Shown: positions 1-8,148 of the stretch, one piece after another
Position numbering within the stretch: the first letter of the stretch is position 1
How the letters are laid out: every line of letters starts with the position of its first letter
From: Oerskovia douganii
GTDB lineage: Bacteria > Actinomycetota > Actinomycetes > Actinomycetales > Cellulomonadaceae
Length of the DNA: 55,821 nt
Assembly: GCF_015142735.1 (NCBI RefSeq)
Contig: NZ_JACSPN010000026.1
Span: forward strand, 1-55,821
Direction of reading: 5' to 3'
Position numbers and translations under genes: made by a program
The notes under the pieces: model-generated
What the model was told of the DNA's origin: nothing
Database searches by the model: none
What the model saw: the letters and a program-made list of their open reading frames with translations, nothing else

Positions 1-19
1 TAGTCTAGTTCCAATAAGT

Positions 20-66
20 TCTGACTACGGATCAGAAGGTTGGGGGTTCGAATCCCTCCGGGCGCA
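20..66 (+). tRNA. 3' portion of tRNA-Arg (ACG), probably an attachment-site remnant
   Basis: The anticodon stem TCTGA/TCAGA (20-24/32-36) encloses the loop CTACGGA, giving anticodon ACG (27-29). A T arm with loop TTCGAAT (47-53) and the acceptor 3' strand CGGGCGC (59-65) follow, with discriminator A at 66. By spacing, the window begins at about tRNA position 8. Bases 1-19 should therefore be the D arm, yet they are AT-rich and do not form the GCTC/GAGC D stem expected for this tRNA. This is what is left when an integrative element recombines into the 3' half of a tRNA gene: one end keeps an intact gene and the other only the 3' repeat. The acceptor 5' strand lies outside the window, so a divergent intact tRNA cannot be fully excluded. 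Confidence 0.75.
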
Positions 67-70
67 CAGT

Positions 71-113
71 ACGCGAAGGCCAGGAACCGTCACGGTTCCT
101 GGCCTTCGTGCGT
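71..113 (+). terminator. Strong hairpin terminator behind tRNA-Arg
   Basis: A 15-bp perfect stem (74-88 with 94-108) encloses the 5-base loop GTCAC; outer ACG/CGT pairs can extend it. It lies 5 bases after the tRNA discriminator base, the usual position of a tRNA terminator. No U tract follows, which is common in high-GC actinobacteria. Confidence 0.8.
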
Positions 114-157
114 CTCAGGACATCGCCCTCCGAGCGGGATGTCAGGGTCGGCAGCGC

Positions 158-712
158 TCAGCCCTGACCGAGCTCGCGAAGGGCCGCCATCAGTTCGGCG
201 GGCCGGTCCGTCCCGACGAGGTACTCCTTCGGCCCGTCCGGCACCTTGATCACGACGACACTTCCGCCTCTGACCAGGAGTGCCCACCGGCCAGGGCCGA
301 TCCACCGGAGGCCCAGCCCGCCCGCGCCCGCCATCGAGAGCGTCCCGTCCGCCACCTCGGAGATCTCGTCCCGGCTGATGGCACGCCGCCACACCGGGAT
401 GCCGAGGCGGAAGCCGAGGGAGACGCCTCGGACCGGGTCCACCTCCACGACGGACGACATCCGCGCCGCGCCCAGCACCAGCGCCATGGATCCGAGCGCG
501 ACCAGCACGAACCCGACCGCCTCGGCGGTGGATCGCGAGTCGGGCACGGCTGTCGCGACGATGAACGAGGTGATCACCAGGCCGAGGAGGACGACCCCGA
601 CCTGAAGCTCCCGCGAGGCGTGCCTGGTCTCACGAAACGTCGTCGAGGCCCCTTCTGACGCCGACGCCGACGGCGGCGCGTCGTTCCGGGGACTCTCCGG
701 TGAAACAGGCAT
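158..712 (-). CDS. Small membrane protein with C-terminal PH-like region, unknown function
   Basis: This 184-residue protein has a polar N-terminus (about 1-35), two hydrophobic segments (about 37-55 and 65-83) joined by a short loop, and a soluble C-terminal region of about 95 residues containing several beta-strand-like stretches. The arrangement resembles small actinobacterial proteins with two membrane helices and a bacterial PH-like domain, but I do not recognise a specific family. ATG at 710-712 is the first start in frame. The gene points toward the tRNA remnant, so its 3' end faces the tRNA terminator. Nothing indicates an operon partner. Confidence 0.7.
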   Translation of the reverse strand: MPVSPESPRNDAPPSASASEGASTTFRETRHASRELQVGVVLLGLVITSFIVATAVPDSRSTAEAVGFVLVALGSMALVLGAARMSSVVEVDPVRGVSLGFRLGIPVWRRAISRDEISEVADGTLSMAGAGGLGLRWIGPGRWALLVRGGSVVVIKVPDGPKEYLVGTDRPAELMAALRELGQG

Positions 713-894
713 TCCGACCTTCCGGCAGGTACGTGCATCTGGCGGGACGCCAGGAGTCTGTCACACCGGCGCGGGCGTCCCGGCGTGCCCGAGGGGTTGC
801 TTCCAAGGACGCCGTGCAGCCGATCCTCCCCGTCGGCCGCGCGCCGCCGTCGGGCAGGTCCCCGTCCTTGGTCGGTCCTGGTCCCGCCGGGCGG

Positions 895-1590
895 TCACCC
901 CCACGGGATCTCGAGACGGCCCGGGCCGTGGTGCAGGGAGCCCTCGTAGGACAGGGCGTGCCCGGCCGGGACGTCGACCGTCAGGAGGCCGTCCCGGTCG
1001 GCGACGACCGTGAGGTCCCCACCGCCGAGCGGCACGACCGCGGCCGCCCAGCCCAGGTCGCCGAGGTCGGGGTCGACCGTGAAGGTCCGCCACCCGGGCT
1101 CGAGCGGGACGAGGCCCAGGACGAGCTCCGGGAGCGCGGCAGCAGGTCCGCTCGCCCACCCGTGGCACAGGCTCTTGCCGTACGGGCGGCCGTACATGGA
1201 CAGCGGGTCGTGCCCCGGACGGGGGAACTCCTCCCAGAAGGTCACCGACCCCGCGTCGAGCATGGGGCCCCAGTCCGCGGCGAGCGCGCGGACCGCGTCG
1301 GGCCGGTGCCCCGCAGACCCCAGCGCCCGCAGCGCGAGCGTCCTCATGAACGGCGTGCGGAACGTCGCGGCGGTCATCACGTCGACGGCGCCGCGGGGGA
1401 CCGCGCCGTCGAACAGCCCGGCGTGGACCGCGAGCAGGGTCGCGTAGGGGTCCGGAGCGCTGCTCCCGTCCAGGTAGGTGCGCCAGGCGCCGTCGGTGCC
1501 GCTCCAGCCCTCGGCGCGCAGGACCTGGAGGACGCGGTCCGCGAGCCGCTCCCAGCGCGATCCGTCCTGGGCTCGGCGAGGTTCTCGCAT
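895..1590 (-). pseudogene. C-terminal fragment of a GH78-type alpha-L-rhamnosidase
   Basis: The readable frame (231 codons) matches the end of bacterial alpha-L-rhamnosidases: the end of the (alpha/alpha)6 barrel (MLDAGSVTFWEEF, then SLCHGWASGP) followed by the C-terminal beta-sandwich (FTVDPDLGDLGWAAAVVP). Full-length family members have roughly 700-1000 residues, so the N-terminal domains and most of the catalytic barrel are missing. The first residues before about GSRWERLADRV (near 1565) are antisense to the neighbouring rhaD and look non-homologous, so the break is near 1565. The start is back-to-back with rhaD with no room for a promoter. The most likely cause is one deletion that removed the 5' parts of two divergent rhamnose genes. 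Confidence 0.75.
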
Positions 1591-1592
1591 CG

Positions 1593-2369
1593 ATGGGCGA
1601 GGCAGGCCGTCGCATCTGCGACATCGACGCCGCGGAGGCGGGGGCCGGGAACATCTCCGTCTTCCTCGGCTGGGACGTCGAGGTCCGACGACGGTTCCCC
1701 CTCACGGAGGAGGTCGAGCTGCCCGCGGCCGCCCCCTCCCTGGTCGGCGGCACGATCCTCGTCACCGGGTCGGGTCGGCGGCTGCGCCAGATCGCGGCCG
1801 ACCCCGAGGCGTGCGTCGGCGCGCTCAAGGTGCACCCGGGAGGGACGACGGCGACCCTGTTCACGTCCCCTCGACGCCTCTTCGAGCGGCTCACGAGCGA
1901 GTTCAACTCTCACCTCGGCGTGCACGAGGACCAGGTCGCGGCACGCGGGCTCGACTTCCACGCGGTGGTCCACGCCCAGCCCCCGCACCTGACGTACCTC
2001 TCGCACGTCCCCGCCTACCGGGACGACGCGACGATGAACCGGCGCATCCTGCGCTGGGAGCCCGAGTCGATCGTCTCGCTGCCCCAGGGCGTCAAGGTCC
2101 TGCCGTTCTTCGTCCCGGGCTCGCCCGAGATGATGGAGGCGAACGTCCAGGGCCTGCGCGAGGCCGAGGTGACCCTGTGGAGCAAGCACGGGGTCATGTC
2201 GCGCTCCGACCTGTCGGTCGTGCGGGCCGTCGACCGGATCGAGTACGCCGAGACGGGCGCCAAGTACGAGTACATGGACCTCATGGTCGGAGGGCGCGCC
2301 GAGGGTCTCACCCGGGACGAGATCCGGTCGGTCGCGACCACCTTCGCGATCGAGTCGCCCTGGCTCTGA
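1593..2369 (+). CDS. rhaD: L-rhamnulose-1-phosphate aldolase, 5' end clipped
   Basis: Class II, zinc-dependent aldolase that splits L-rhamnulose-1-phosphate into dihydroxyacetone phosphate and L-lactaldehyde in the cytoplasm. The 258-residue frame holds the family features: AEAGAGNISV near the N-terminus, TGSGRRLR for phosphate binding, the HAQPPH zinc-ligand stretch, and WSKHGV carrying the third histidine ligand. The known family is about 270-275 residues. The same frame stays open upstream of ATG 1593 and reads LGEVLASMGEAGRR back to about 1565, so about ten native residues precede the ATG and the true start is lost or lies in the junction. No promoter or ribosome site is visible because the GH78 fragment abuts it. 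It may be an almost complete enzyme without expression signals. Confidence 0.8.
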   Translation: MGEAGRRICDIDAAEAGAGNISVFLGWDVEVRRRFPLTEEVELPAAAPSLVGGTILVTGSGRRLRQIAADPEACVGALKVHPGGTTATLFTSPRRLFERLTSEFNSHLGVHEDQVAARGLDFHAVVHAQPPHLTYLSHVPAYRDDATMNRRILRWEPESIVSLPQGVKVLPFFVPGSPEMMEANVQGLREAEVTLWSKHGVMSRSDLSVVRAVDRIEYAETGAKYEYMDLMVGGRAEGLTRDEIRSVATTFAIESPWL

Positions 2370-2379
2370 CGGCAGGGCG

Positions 2380-2416
2380 GGAGCCCGTCGGGCGGCGGAC
2401 GCACCCGACGGGCTCC
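2380..2416. terminator. Bidirectional terminator between convergent rhaD and nuclease genes
   Basis: A 13-bp perfect inverted repeat (GGAGCCCGTCGGG, 2380-2392, with 2404-2416) and an 11-base loop lie between two convergent stop codons (2369 on plus, 2437 on minus). Confidence 0.75.
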
Positions 2417-2436
2417 GACCCGTCAGGCGGGGACGT

Positions 2437-4044
2437 CTACCACCAGGCGCGCGAGAATCCGGCCGCCTCGGCCTCTTCCCAGTCCTCGAAGCACACGTCG
2501 CCCTCGATCCGCTTGAAGATCCACCGGTCCTCACGGAGGTAGTAGAGGTTCGTCGCACCGTCCGCCTGGCGGACGTGGAGGCCCTTGACCCGGCAGTCCG
2601 CCGGGATGGGCGTCGGTGTCGGCGTCGGCTCCTCGGGGGCGGGAGTCGCGGTCGGCTGGGGGGTCGGGCGAGGGGTCGGGCGAGGCACGGGCGTCGGGCC
2701 GGACGTCGGAGACGGCGACGGCGACGGCTCGTCGACGGACGGCGCCTCGGGCGTCGGGGTGGGGGTCGGGCGCGGCCTGTCGACCGGGGGGACGACGGGG
2801 TCCCGCGGCGGGGGCGACGTGCTGCCCGCAGGCAGGGGCTCGTCGGGACACGCGGAGAGGACGGCGACCATGGCGGTCTTCTCCGCACCGGTCACGCGCA
2901 GGCCGTACGTGTACTTCACGCCCACCTGGCGGGCGACGTAGGCGCAGCGGTACGACTCGTCGGGCGGCAGCCAGGCCGAGGCGTCGCCGTCGCCCTTCTG
3001 CTGGTTCAGCGCGCCGTCGACCACGAGGAGGTTGAGCGGATCGTTGGCGAACGCCTCCCGCCGTGTCCTGTCCCACGACCACGCGCCCTTGTGCCACGCG
3101 TCGGTCAGCGCGACCACGTGGTCCAGCTGGACCTTGCCGGACGACAGCGGCCCGCGCTCGAAGGCGATGTCCGTGCCCCCGTACGGGTCGGCGAGCAGAC
3201 CCGTGACGACCACGCAGTCGTCCGTCCCCGGCTTGAACGAGACACCGGACAGCGACCGGCCGAGGGCATCGTTGCGCGTGTCGCAGCCGTTGCCGTCGGT
3301 GTCCGCGAACCGCTTGCCGAACGCCTCGACCGCGAACCTTCTCGTGCCGTCCCGGTCCCCGACCTCGAGCAGGGCGACCGTCGCCAGCGCCGACTGGGAG
3401 GGCGCCGCGGCGACGACGGCGTCGACCTTGAGCGACGCGACGTCGAGCACGGCCGAGTTGGCCACCTCGACGTAGTCGGGGGTCCGGTCCTCCGGCGGGT
3501 CCACGACGGGGCTCGGGGCGCTCGCGGTCTTGGAGGCGGACGCGACCGGCGGCCCGTCCTGGGCGCGCTTGCCGGCGAGCGCGATGCCGCTCCCGGCGAG
3601 CGCGAGGACCAGCACCGCGCACCCGACCCAGAGGGAGGGCCCCGACAGGCGTCCACGCTGCGCGGGCGACCGGCGCGCGGAGCTCGGCGACGCCGTCGGG
3701 CCGTGGCTCGCGGTGCCCGTGCCGCCGGCCTGTCCGCCCGGCCACCCCGGACCTGACGGCGGTCGTGGCACGGGCGGCTGGGCCCGCACCGTCGCGGCGG
3801 GAGCGTAGGACCCTGGCTGCTCCTCGGCCCCGGGGCGCACCGCGGCGAACGGCGTCTCCTCGCCCTCGGCGGGCGGCGTCCGTGGCGGGTCGCCACCGAG
3901 CGTGCCGACGCCGAGCGGGAGGCGCTGGGTGCTGGCGGGCACGGCCGCAGGACGGGTGTGCTGGGACCAGCGGTCGCCGTCGAACCATCGTTGCGTGCCG
4001 GCGGCCGAGGGGTCGGGATACCACCCCGGAGCGGTGCGACCCAT
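2437..4044 (-). CDS. Membrane-anchored or secreted HNH nuclease (DUF2510 + DUF1524-type)
   Basis: The chosen ATG (4042-4044) has GGAGG 6 bases upstream and opens directly on a DUF2510 domain (GWYPDPS...QRWFDGDRWSQHTR), giving 535 residues; the open frame continues to 4188 but without these marks. Order: DUF2510 (about 3-35); disordered Pro/Gly region; one transmembrane helix (about 135-155); an extracytoplasmic DUF1524/GmrSD-like nuclease with CDTRND, LDHVVALTDAWHKGAWSW and NDPLNL...NQQKGD, the usual HNH metal-binding pattern; a Pro-Thr-rich spacer with many PTPTP units; and a C-terminal Cys-containing module ending EEAEAAGFSRAWW that resembles the small domains found behind such nucleases. 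It probably degrades nucleic acid outside the cell or at the surface. Substrate is inferred. Confidence 0.85.
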   Translation of the reverse strand: MGRTAPGWYPDPSAAGTQRWFDGDRWSQHTRPAAVPASTQRLPLGVGTLGGDPPRTPPAEGEETPFAAVRPGAEEQPGSYAPAATVRAQPPVPRPPSGPGWPGGQAGGTGTASHGPTASPSSARRSPAQRGRLSGPSLWVGCAVLVLALAGSGIALAGKRAQDGPPVASASKTASAPSPVVDPPEDRTPDYVEVANSAVLDVASLKVDAVVAAAPSQSALATVALLEVGDRDGTRRFAVEAFGKRFADTDGNGCDTRNDALGRSLSGVSFKPGTDDCVVVTGLLADPYGGTDIAFERGPLSSGKVQLDHVVALTDAWHKGAWSWDRTRREAFANDPLNLLVVDGALNQQKGDGDASAWLPPDESYRCAYVARQVGVKYTYGLRVTGAEKTAMVAVLSACPDEPLPAGSTSPPPRDPVVPPVDRPRPTPTPTPEAPSVDEPSPSPSPTSGPTPVPRPTPRPTPQPTATPAPEEPTPTPTPIPADCRVKGLHVRQADGATNLYYLREDRWIFKRIEGDVCFEDWEEAEAAGFSRAWW

Positions 4045-4221
4045 GGCGCCTCCTGCTGCTCTGGTCGCCTGCGGGCAACCCGCCGGCGGCGTCCTGGACC
4101 GGCAGGGCGATCGAAGGCTAGCGGAGAGGGGGAGCAGGTCACGAATCCGTCCGGAGCGGTGCGAGGACGGGTGTGGATGCGATTCCACGCGGGCGTGCCC
4201 GGCGCGGCGGCCGGTCGATGC

Positions 4222-4251
4222 TTGACAGCGCTGTCAGAATCGCGGTCTACT
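4222..4251 (+). promoter_or_regulatory. Promoter and LacI-type operator of the repressor gene
   Basis: TTGACA (4222-4227) and TCTACT (4246-4251) are spaced 18 bp. The perfect 14-bp palindrome TGACAGCGCTGTCA (4223-4236) overlaps the -35 box. The identical 14-mer lies in front of the sugar-binding protein gene at 5720-5733. Overlap with the -35 box suggests autorepression. The rest of 4045-4371, the intergenic stretch between the nuclease and this repressor, shows no gene. Confidence 0.8.
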
Positions 4252-4371
4252 CGCCCCAGGGTGCGCCGAGGGCTCCCGGCCGCGCGGTGACGCGTCGTCG
4301 GGGCACGTCGGCGCGGAGCAGGTCCGGGGCGCGACTAGCCCCGCCAGAGATCCGTGCGGGGGTGGGTGCAC

Positions 4372-5499
4372 ATGGCCGCAGGTGGTCGACCGGCACGCGG
4401 GGGACGTCGACCGACCCTCGCCGCCGTGGCCGAGGCCGCAGGAGTCAGCCTCAAGACGGCGTCCCGCGTGCTCAACGACGAACCCAGCGTCTCCGAGGCG
4501 ACCCGGCTCAAGGTCCGCGCGGCCGCCGACGAGCTGGGCTTCCGTCGCAACGCCGTCGCCGCCGACCTCGCGCGCGGCGGCGTGTCCCGCCTCGTCGGGT
4601 TCGTCACGGGCGACATCGCCAACCCCTTCTACTCGGACCTCGCCGCCGGGATCGAGCGCGAGCTGCGCAAGCACGGGCTCCAGCTCATCACCACGAGCTC
4701 CGACGAGGACGCCGACCAGGAGCGCGAGCTCATCGACGCCCTGATCGAACGACGCGTCGCCGCCCTCTTCATCGCCCCCACGGGCACCGACCACTCCTAC
4801 CTGCACCCCGAGCTGGCGACCGGGGTGCCCGTCGTCTTCCTCGACCGCCCACCGGGCGGCATCGAGGCCGACACCGTCGTGCTCGACAACCGCGCGGGCG
4901 CCGAGGAGGCGACGCGTCACCTCCTGGCCCAGGGGCACCGCCGGATCGCGCTCGCGGGCGACCTGTCCCGCCTGTGGACGTTCCGCGAACGCCACGAGGG
5001 CTTCGTCGCCGCCCTGCGCGACGCGGGCATCGAGGACCCCGAGCGGTACGTGCGCGAAGGCCTGCACGACGCGGAGTCGGCCCGGGCCGCGGTCGAGGAG
5101 CTCCTCGCGCTCGACGAGCCCCCGACCGCGATCCTCACGGCCAACAACAAGATCACGCAGGGCGCGCTCAGGGCGCTGCGCGCGAGGGCCCACGCCCCGT
5201 CCGACGGCGGGGGCGACGGCGCGGCCCACGCCCCGTCCGACGGCGCGGCCCACGACGACCGCCGGAGCGTCGCGCTCGTCGGGTTCGACGACTTCGAGCT
5301 CGCCGACGTGCTCGGGGTGACGGTCGTCGGGTACGAGGTCTCCGCGATGGGCCAGGAGGCCGCACGGCTCGCGGTGGACCGCATCGCGGCGCCCGGTGGG
5401 GCAGCACGGTGGCGCGTGGTCCCGACCGTCCTGGTCCCCCGGGGCTCCGGCGAGATCGCGCCGAAGGTCGGGACGCTCGAGGTGCCGGCCGGTCGGTGA
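4372..5499 (+). CDS. LacI-family repressor of the adjacent sugar transporter
   Basis: The ATG at 4372 gives 375 residues; a GTG at 4354 in frame is possible but adds only six residues. An N-terminal helix-turn-helix (TLAAVAEAAGVSLKTASRVL) and hinge helix are followed by a periplasmic-binding-protein-like core (FVTGDIANPFYSDLAAGIE, VVFLDRPPGGI, ILTANNKITQGAL, VALVGFDDFE). It should bind the CGCTG-centred palindromes at 4223-4236 and 5720-5733 and be released by a sugar or sugar phosphate. The effector is unknown. Between helix ALRALRAR and strand VALVGFDDFE there is an unusual insertion of about 25 residues created by a 36-bp DNA duplication. The gene precedes the binding-protein gene in the same direction, but the latter has its own promoter. 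Confidence 0.9.
   Translation: MAAGGRPARGGRRPTLAAVAEAAGVSLKTASRVLNDEPSVSEATRLKVRAAADELGFRRNAVAADLARGGVSRLVGFVTGDIANPFYSDLAAGIERELRKHGLQLITTSSDEDADQERELIDALIERRVAALFIAPTGTDHSYLHPELATGVPVVFLDRPPGGIEADTVVLDNRAGAEEATRHLLAQGHRRIALAGDLSRLWTFRERHEGFVAALRDAGIEDPERYVREGLHDAESARAAVEELLALDEPPTAILTANNKITQGALRALRARAHAPSDGGGDGAAHAPSDGAAHDDRRSVALVGFDDFELADVLGVTVVGYEVSAMGQEAARLAVDRIAAPGGAARWRVVPTVLVPRGSGEIAPKVGTLEVPAGR
5188..5245 (+). repeat. 36-bp tandem duplication inside the LacI coding region
   Basis: The 22-base core GCCCACGCCCCGTCC...GCG occurs at 5188-5209 and again at 5224-5245 (period 36, in frame), with a third partial copy (GCGGCCCACG) just after. It encodes two HAPSDG units in a loop of the effector-binding domain. 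Confidence 0.8.
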
Positions 5500-5679
5500 C
5501 CCGCCCGCCGGGGTGTGGCCCGCCCCGCCGTGCGGCGGTCGCCGCCGGGACGCGATGGTCCGTCCGTGCGCCCGCTGCGCCGTGACGACGACCGGGCGCA
5601 CGCGCGCGCCGCTTTGTCGCCGTCGTCCTCTTGTGCCCCCTGCGGAGGTCTCTCCGCGGTAACGATTGTGCGTACCTCT

Positions 5680-5733
5680 TTGACAGGGGGGAGGCGCGGT
5701 CGTACGTTCGACCTGTTCCTGACAGCGCTGTCA
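5680..5733 (+). promoter_or_regulatory. Promoter and downstream LacI operator of the ABC importer
   Basis: TTGACA (5680-5685), a 17-bp spacer and TACGTT (5703-5708) form a good promoter. The palindrome TGACAGCGCTGTCA (5720-5733) begins about 11 bp after the -10 box, just past the expected transcription start, where a bound repressor would block RNA polymerase. It is identical to the site at 4223-4236. Confidence 0.85.
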
Positions 5734-5752
5734 ACGACGAAAGTAGGACCCC

Positions 5753-7042
5753 ATGCGTAACGGATTACGCGTCGCCGGGGCACTGGTGGGCACTGCGGCC
5801 CTCCTCGCCCTCGCGGCTTGCAGCGGCGACTCTGGTAGCGATTCCACCAGCGGAGGCTCGGGAGAGGCCGCGGGCGGCGACGTCGAGGTCTTCACCTGGT
5901 GGGCTTCCGGCTCCGAGAAGGCGGGCCTCGACGCCCTCGTCACGGTGTTCGACGAGCAGCACCCCGACTACACGTTCGTGAACGGCGCGGTCGCGGGCGG
6001 TGCCGGATCGGCCGCCAAGGACCTGCTCCAGACCCGGCTCCAGGCCAACGACCCGCCGGACACGTTCCAGGCCCACGCGGGCGCCGAGCTCACCGACTAC
6101 ATCGACGCTGCCCAGATCGAGGACATCTCCGACCTCTACGACCAGTACGGGGTGACCGACGTCTTCCCGGAGGACCTGATCGACCTCCTCACCGTGGACG
6201 GCAAGATCTACTCGATGCCGTCGAACATCCACCGCTCCAACATGGTCTGGGCCAACCCCGCCGTCCTGACCGAGGCGGGCCTCGACCCCACGGCGACGTA
6301 CGACACCCTCGACGACTGGTTCGTGGCCCTCGACGCGGTCCAGGCCGCCGGCAAGACGCCGCTCTCGGTCGGCCAGACCTGGACGCAGGTCAACCTGCTC
6401 GAGACGGTCCTCATGGCCGACCTGGGCGCCGAGGCCTACAACGGGCTGTGGGACGGCTCGACCGACTGGGAGAGCCCGGAGGTCACGGCCGCCCTCGAGG
6501 ACTTCGAGCAGCTCATGAGCTACACCAACACCGACCGCGACGGCCTGGACTGGCCGGAGGCCACGCAGCTCGTCATGGACGGGCAGGCCGCCTACAACGT
6601 CATGGGCGACTGGGCCGTGGCGGCGTTCGAGGGGGCCGACAAGGTCGCCGGGACCGACTTCGTCTACTTCCCGGTGCCCGGCACCGACGGCATGTTCGGC
6701 TTCCTCGCCGACTCGTTCACGCTCCCCGTGGGCGCCAAGAACCCCGACGGCGCCAAGGCTTGGATCGAGACCGTCTCGAGCCTCGAGGGGCAGACCGCGT
6801 TCAACAAGGCCAAGGGCTCCATCCCGGCCCGGACCGACGCGAACCCGGACGACTTCTCGGAGTACCAGCAGACCGCGATCACGTCGTTCGCCGAGGACAC
6901 GATCCTGCCGTCGCTCGCCCACGGCGCGGCGGCCTCGGTCACGGTGTCCAACGCCATCTCGGACGCGACGAGCAAGTTCACGTCCGGCGCGTCCGACCTG
7001 TCGCAGTACCAGGCCGACCTGGCCGCCGCTGCCGCAGGCTAG
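5753..7042 (+). CDS. Sugar ABC transporter substrate-binding lipoprotein
   Basis: This 429-residue extracellular solute-binding protein (family 1, CUT1 class) captures a sugar at the outer face of the membrane for the two permeases that follow. It has a signal peptide with lipobox LAAC (Cys23), a Ser/Gly-rich tether, then EVFTWWASGSEKAGLDALV, typical of glucose/oligosaccharide binders, and the late motif MGDWAVAAFEGADK. The start ATG lies 19 bp after the operator. No ATPase gene is linked, as usual for actinobacterial CUT1 systems that share a multitasking MsiK-type ATPase elsewhere in the genome. Substrate is not readable; the AGE-family isomerase downstream argues for a mannose- or glucose-containing sugar. 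Confidence 0.9.
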   Translation: MRNGLRVAGALVGTAALLALAACSGDSGSDSTSGGSGEAAGGDVEVFTWWASGSEKAGLDALVTVFDEQHPDYTFVNGAVAGGAGSAAKDLLQTRLQANDPPDTFQAHAGAELTDYIDAAQIEDISDLYDQYGVTDVFPEDLIDLLTVDGKIYSMPSNIHRSNMVWANPAVLTEAGLDPTATYDTLDDWFVALDAVQAAGKTPLSVGQTWTQVNLLETVLMADLGAEAYNGLWDGSTDWESPEVTAALEDFEQLMSYTNTDRDGLDWPEATQLVMDGQAAYNVMGDWAVAAFEGADKVAGTDFVYFPVPGTDGMFGFLADSFTLPVGAKNPDGAKAWIETVSSLEGQTAFNKAKGSIPARTDANPDDFSEYQQTAITSFAEDTILPSLAHGAAASVTVSNAISDATSKFTSGASDLSQYQADLAAAAAG

Positions 7043-7054
7043 GCCGTGCGACGA

Positions 7055-7092
7055 GCCCGCCGCGGAGCTGCTCGCGCAGCCCCGCGGCGGGC
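7055..7092 (+). terminator. Intercistronic stem-loop after the binding-protein gene
   Basis: GCCCGCCGCGG (7055-7065) pairs with CCGCGGCGGGC (7082-7092), and the loop can form a second small hairpin. It lies 13 bp after the stop codon and 150 bp before the first permease. Such partial terminators or mRNA stabilisers keep binding protein in excess over permeases; that role is inferred from position. Confidence 0.6.
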
Positions 7093-7120
7093 CCTGCCCG
7101 GTCACGCGCCGGACCCGAGA

Positions 7121-7168
7121 CCCGCCGCACCACCCGCCGCACCACCCGCCGCACTCCCCGTCGCACCC
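7121..7168 (+). repeat. 12-bp tandem repeat, about four copies
   Basis: The unit CCCGCCGCACCA is exact at 7121-7132 and 7133-7144 and is followed by two degraded copies to 7168. It lies in the untranslated gap between binding protein and permease. Confidence 0.75.
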
Positions 7169-7242
7169 GCCCGGCGGCCGTCGTCGCACCCTCGTGCGGA
7201 CGAGCGTCCCCGGGCCGTGCCCGCACCCCTGGAGGATCACCG

Positions 7243-8148
7243 GTGATCCACTCCGCCCGACGATGGGGCCCGCCGCTCCTTCTCGTCGCCCCGTCCCTGA
7301 TCCTGGTCGGGGTCTTCGTCTACGGCCTCATCGCGATCAACTTCTCGACCTCGACCACGGACATGCACAAGGCCGCGCAGTCCACGGGCCAGGCTCCCGT
7401 GTCCCGGGTCGGCCTCCAGAACTACCTCGACCTGCTCGCGAGCCCGGAGTTCCAGCACTCGTTGCTGAACCTCCTGATCTACACCGTGGTCTTCCTGGTG
7501 GGGACCATGGTCGTCGGGTTCGTGTGGGCCTGGCTCCTCGACAAGCCCCTCAAGGGCGAGGGGTTCTTCCGCGCCGTCTACCTGTTCCCCATGGCGGTCT
7601 CGTTCATCGCCTCGGGCGTCGTGTGGCGCTGGCTCCTCAACTCGAACCAGGACGAGAAGGCGAGCGGCCTCAACCGGCTGTTCCAGATGATCGGCCTGGA
7701 CGCGTTGCAGAACAACTGGTGGAACAACATCACGTTCGGCATCGCGGCCATCGCGATCCCCGCGATCTGGCAGCTCTCCGGCTACGTCATGGCGCTCTTC
7801 CTCGCAGGGTTCCGCGGCATCCCCGAGGAGCTGCGCGAGGCGGCCCGCATCGACGGCGCGAGCGAGTGGAAGCTGTACCGCTACGTGCTCTTCCCGCAGC
7901 TCACGCCGATCGCGCTGTCCGCGCTCATCATCGTGGGCCACATGTCGCTCAAGGCGTTCGACCTCATCATGTCGATCTCGAAGCCGTCGAACTACCAGAC
8001 CAAGGTCCCGGCGGTCGACATGTACGTCTTCAAGTCGAGCTTCGACTACGCGAACGCCGCCGCGGTGGGCGCGATCCTGCTCGTCATCGTCGCGTTCGTG
8101 ATCGTGCCCTACCTGATCTCCCTGAACCGCAAGGAGAAGATCCGATGA
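7243..8148 (+). CDS. Sugar ABC transporter permease 1 (MalF/UgpA-like)
   Basis: Start is GTG 7243 with GGAGG 7 bases upstream; the frame is open far upstream but those codons are not protein-like. The product has 301 residues and about six membrane helices, with the ATPase-contacting EAA loop at EELREAARIDGASEWKLYRYVLFPQL. It is the first half of the translocation channel for the sugar bound by the lipoprotein encoded upstream. The stop codon overlaps the next start in ATGA, indicating translational coupling. Confidence 0.9.
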   Translation: MIHSARRWGPPLLLVAPSLILVGVFVYGLIAINFSTSTTDMHKAAQSTGQAPVSRVGLQNYLDLLASPEFQHSLLNLLIYTVVFLVGTMVVGFVWAWLLDKPLKGEGFFRAVYLFPMAVSFIASGVVWRWLLNSNQDEKASGLNRLFQMIGLDALQNNWWNNITFGIAAIAIPAIWQLSGYVMALFLAGFRGIPEELREAARIDGASEWKLYRYVLFPQLTPIALSALIIVGHMSLKAFDLIMSISKPSNYQTKVPAVDMYVFKSSFDYANAAAVGAILLVIVAFVIVPYLISLNRKEKIR

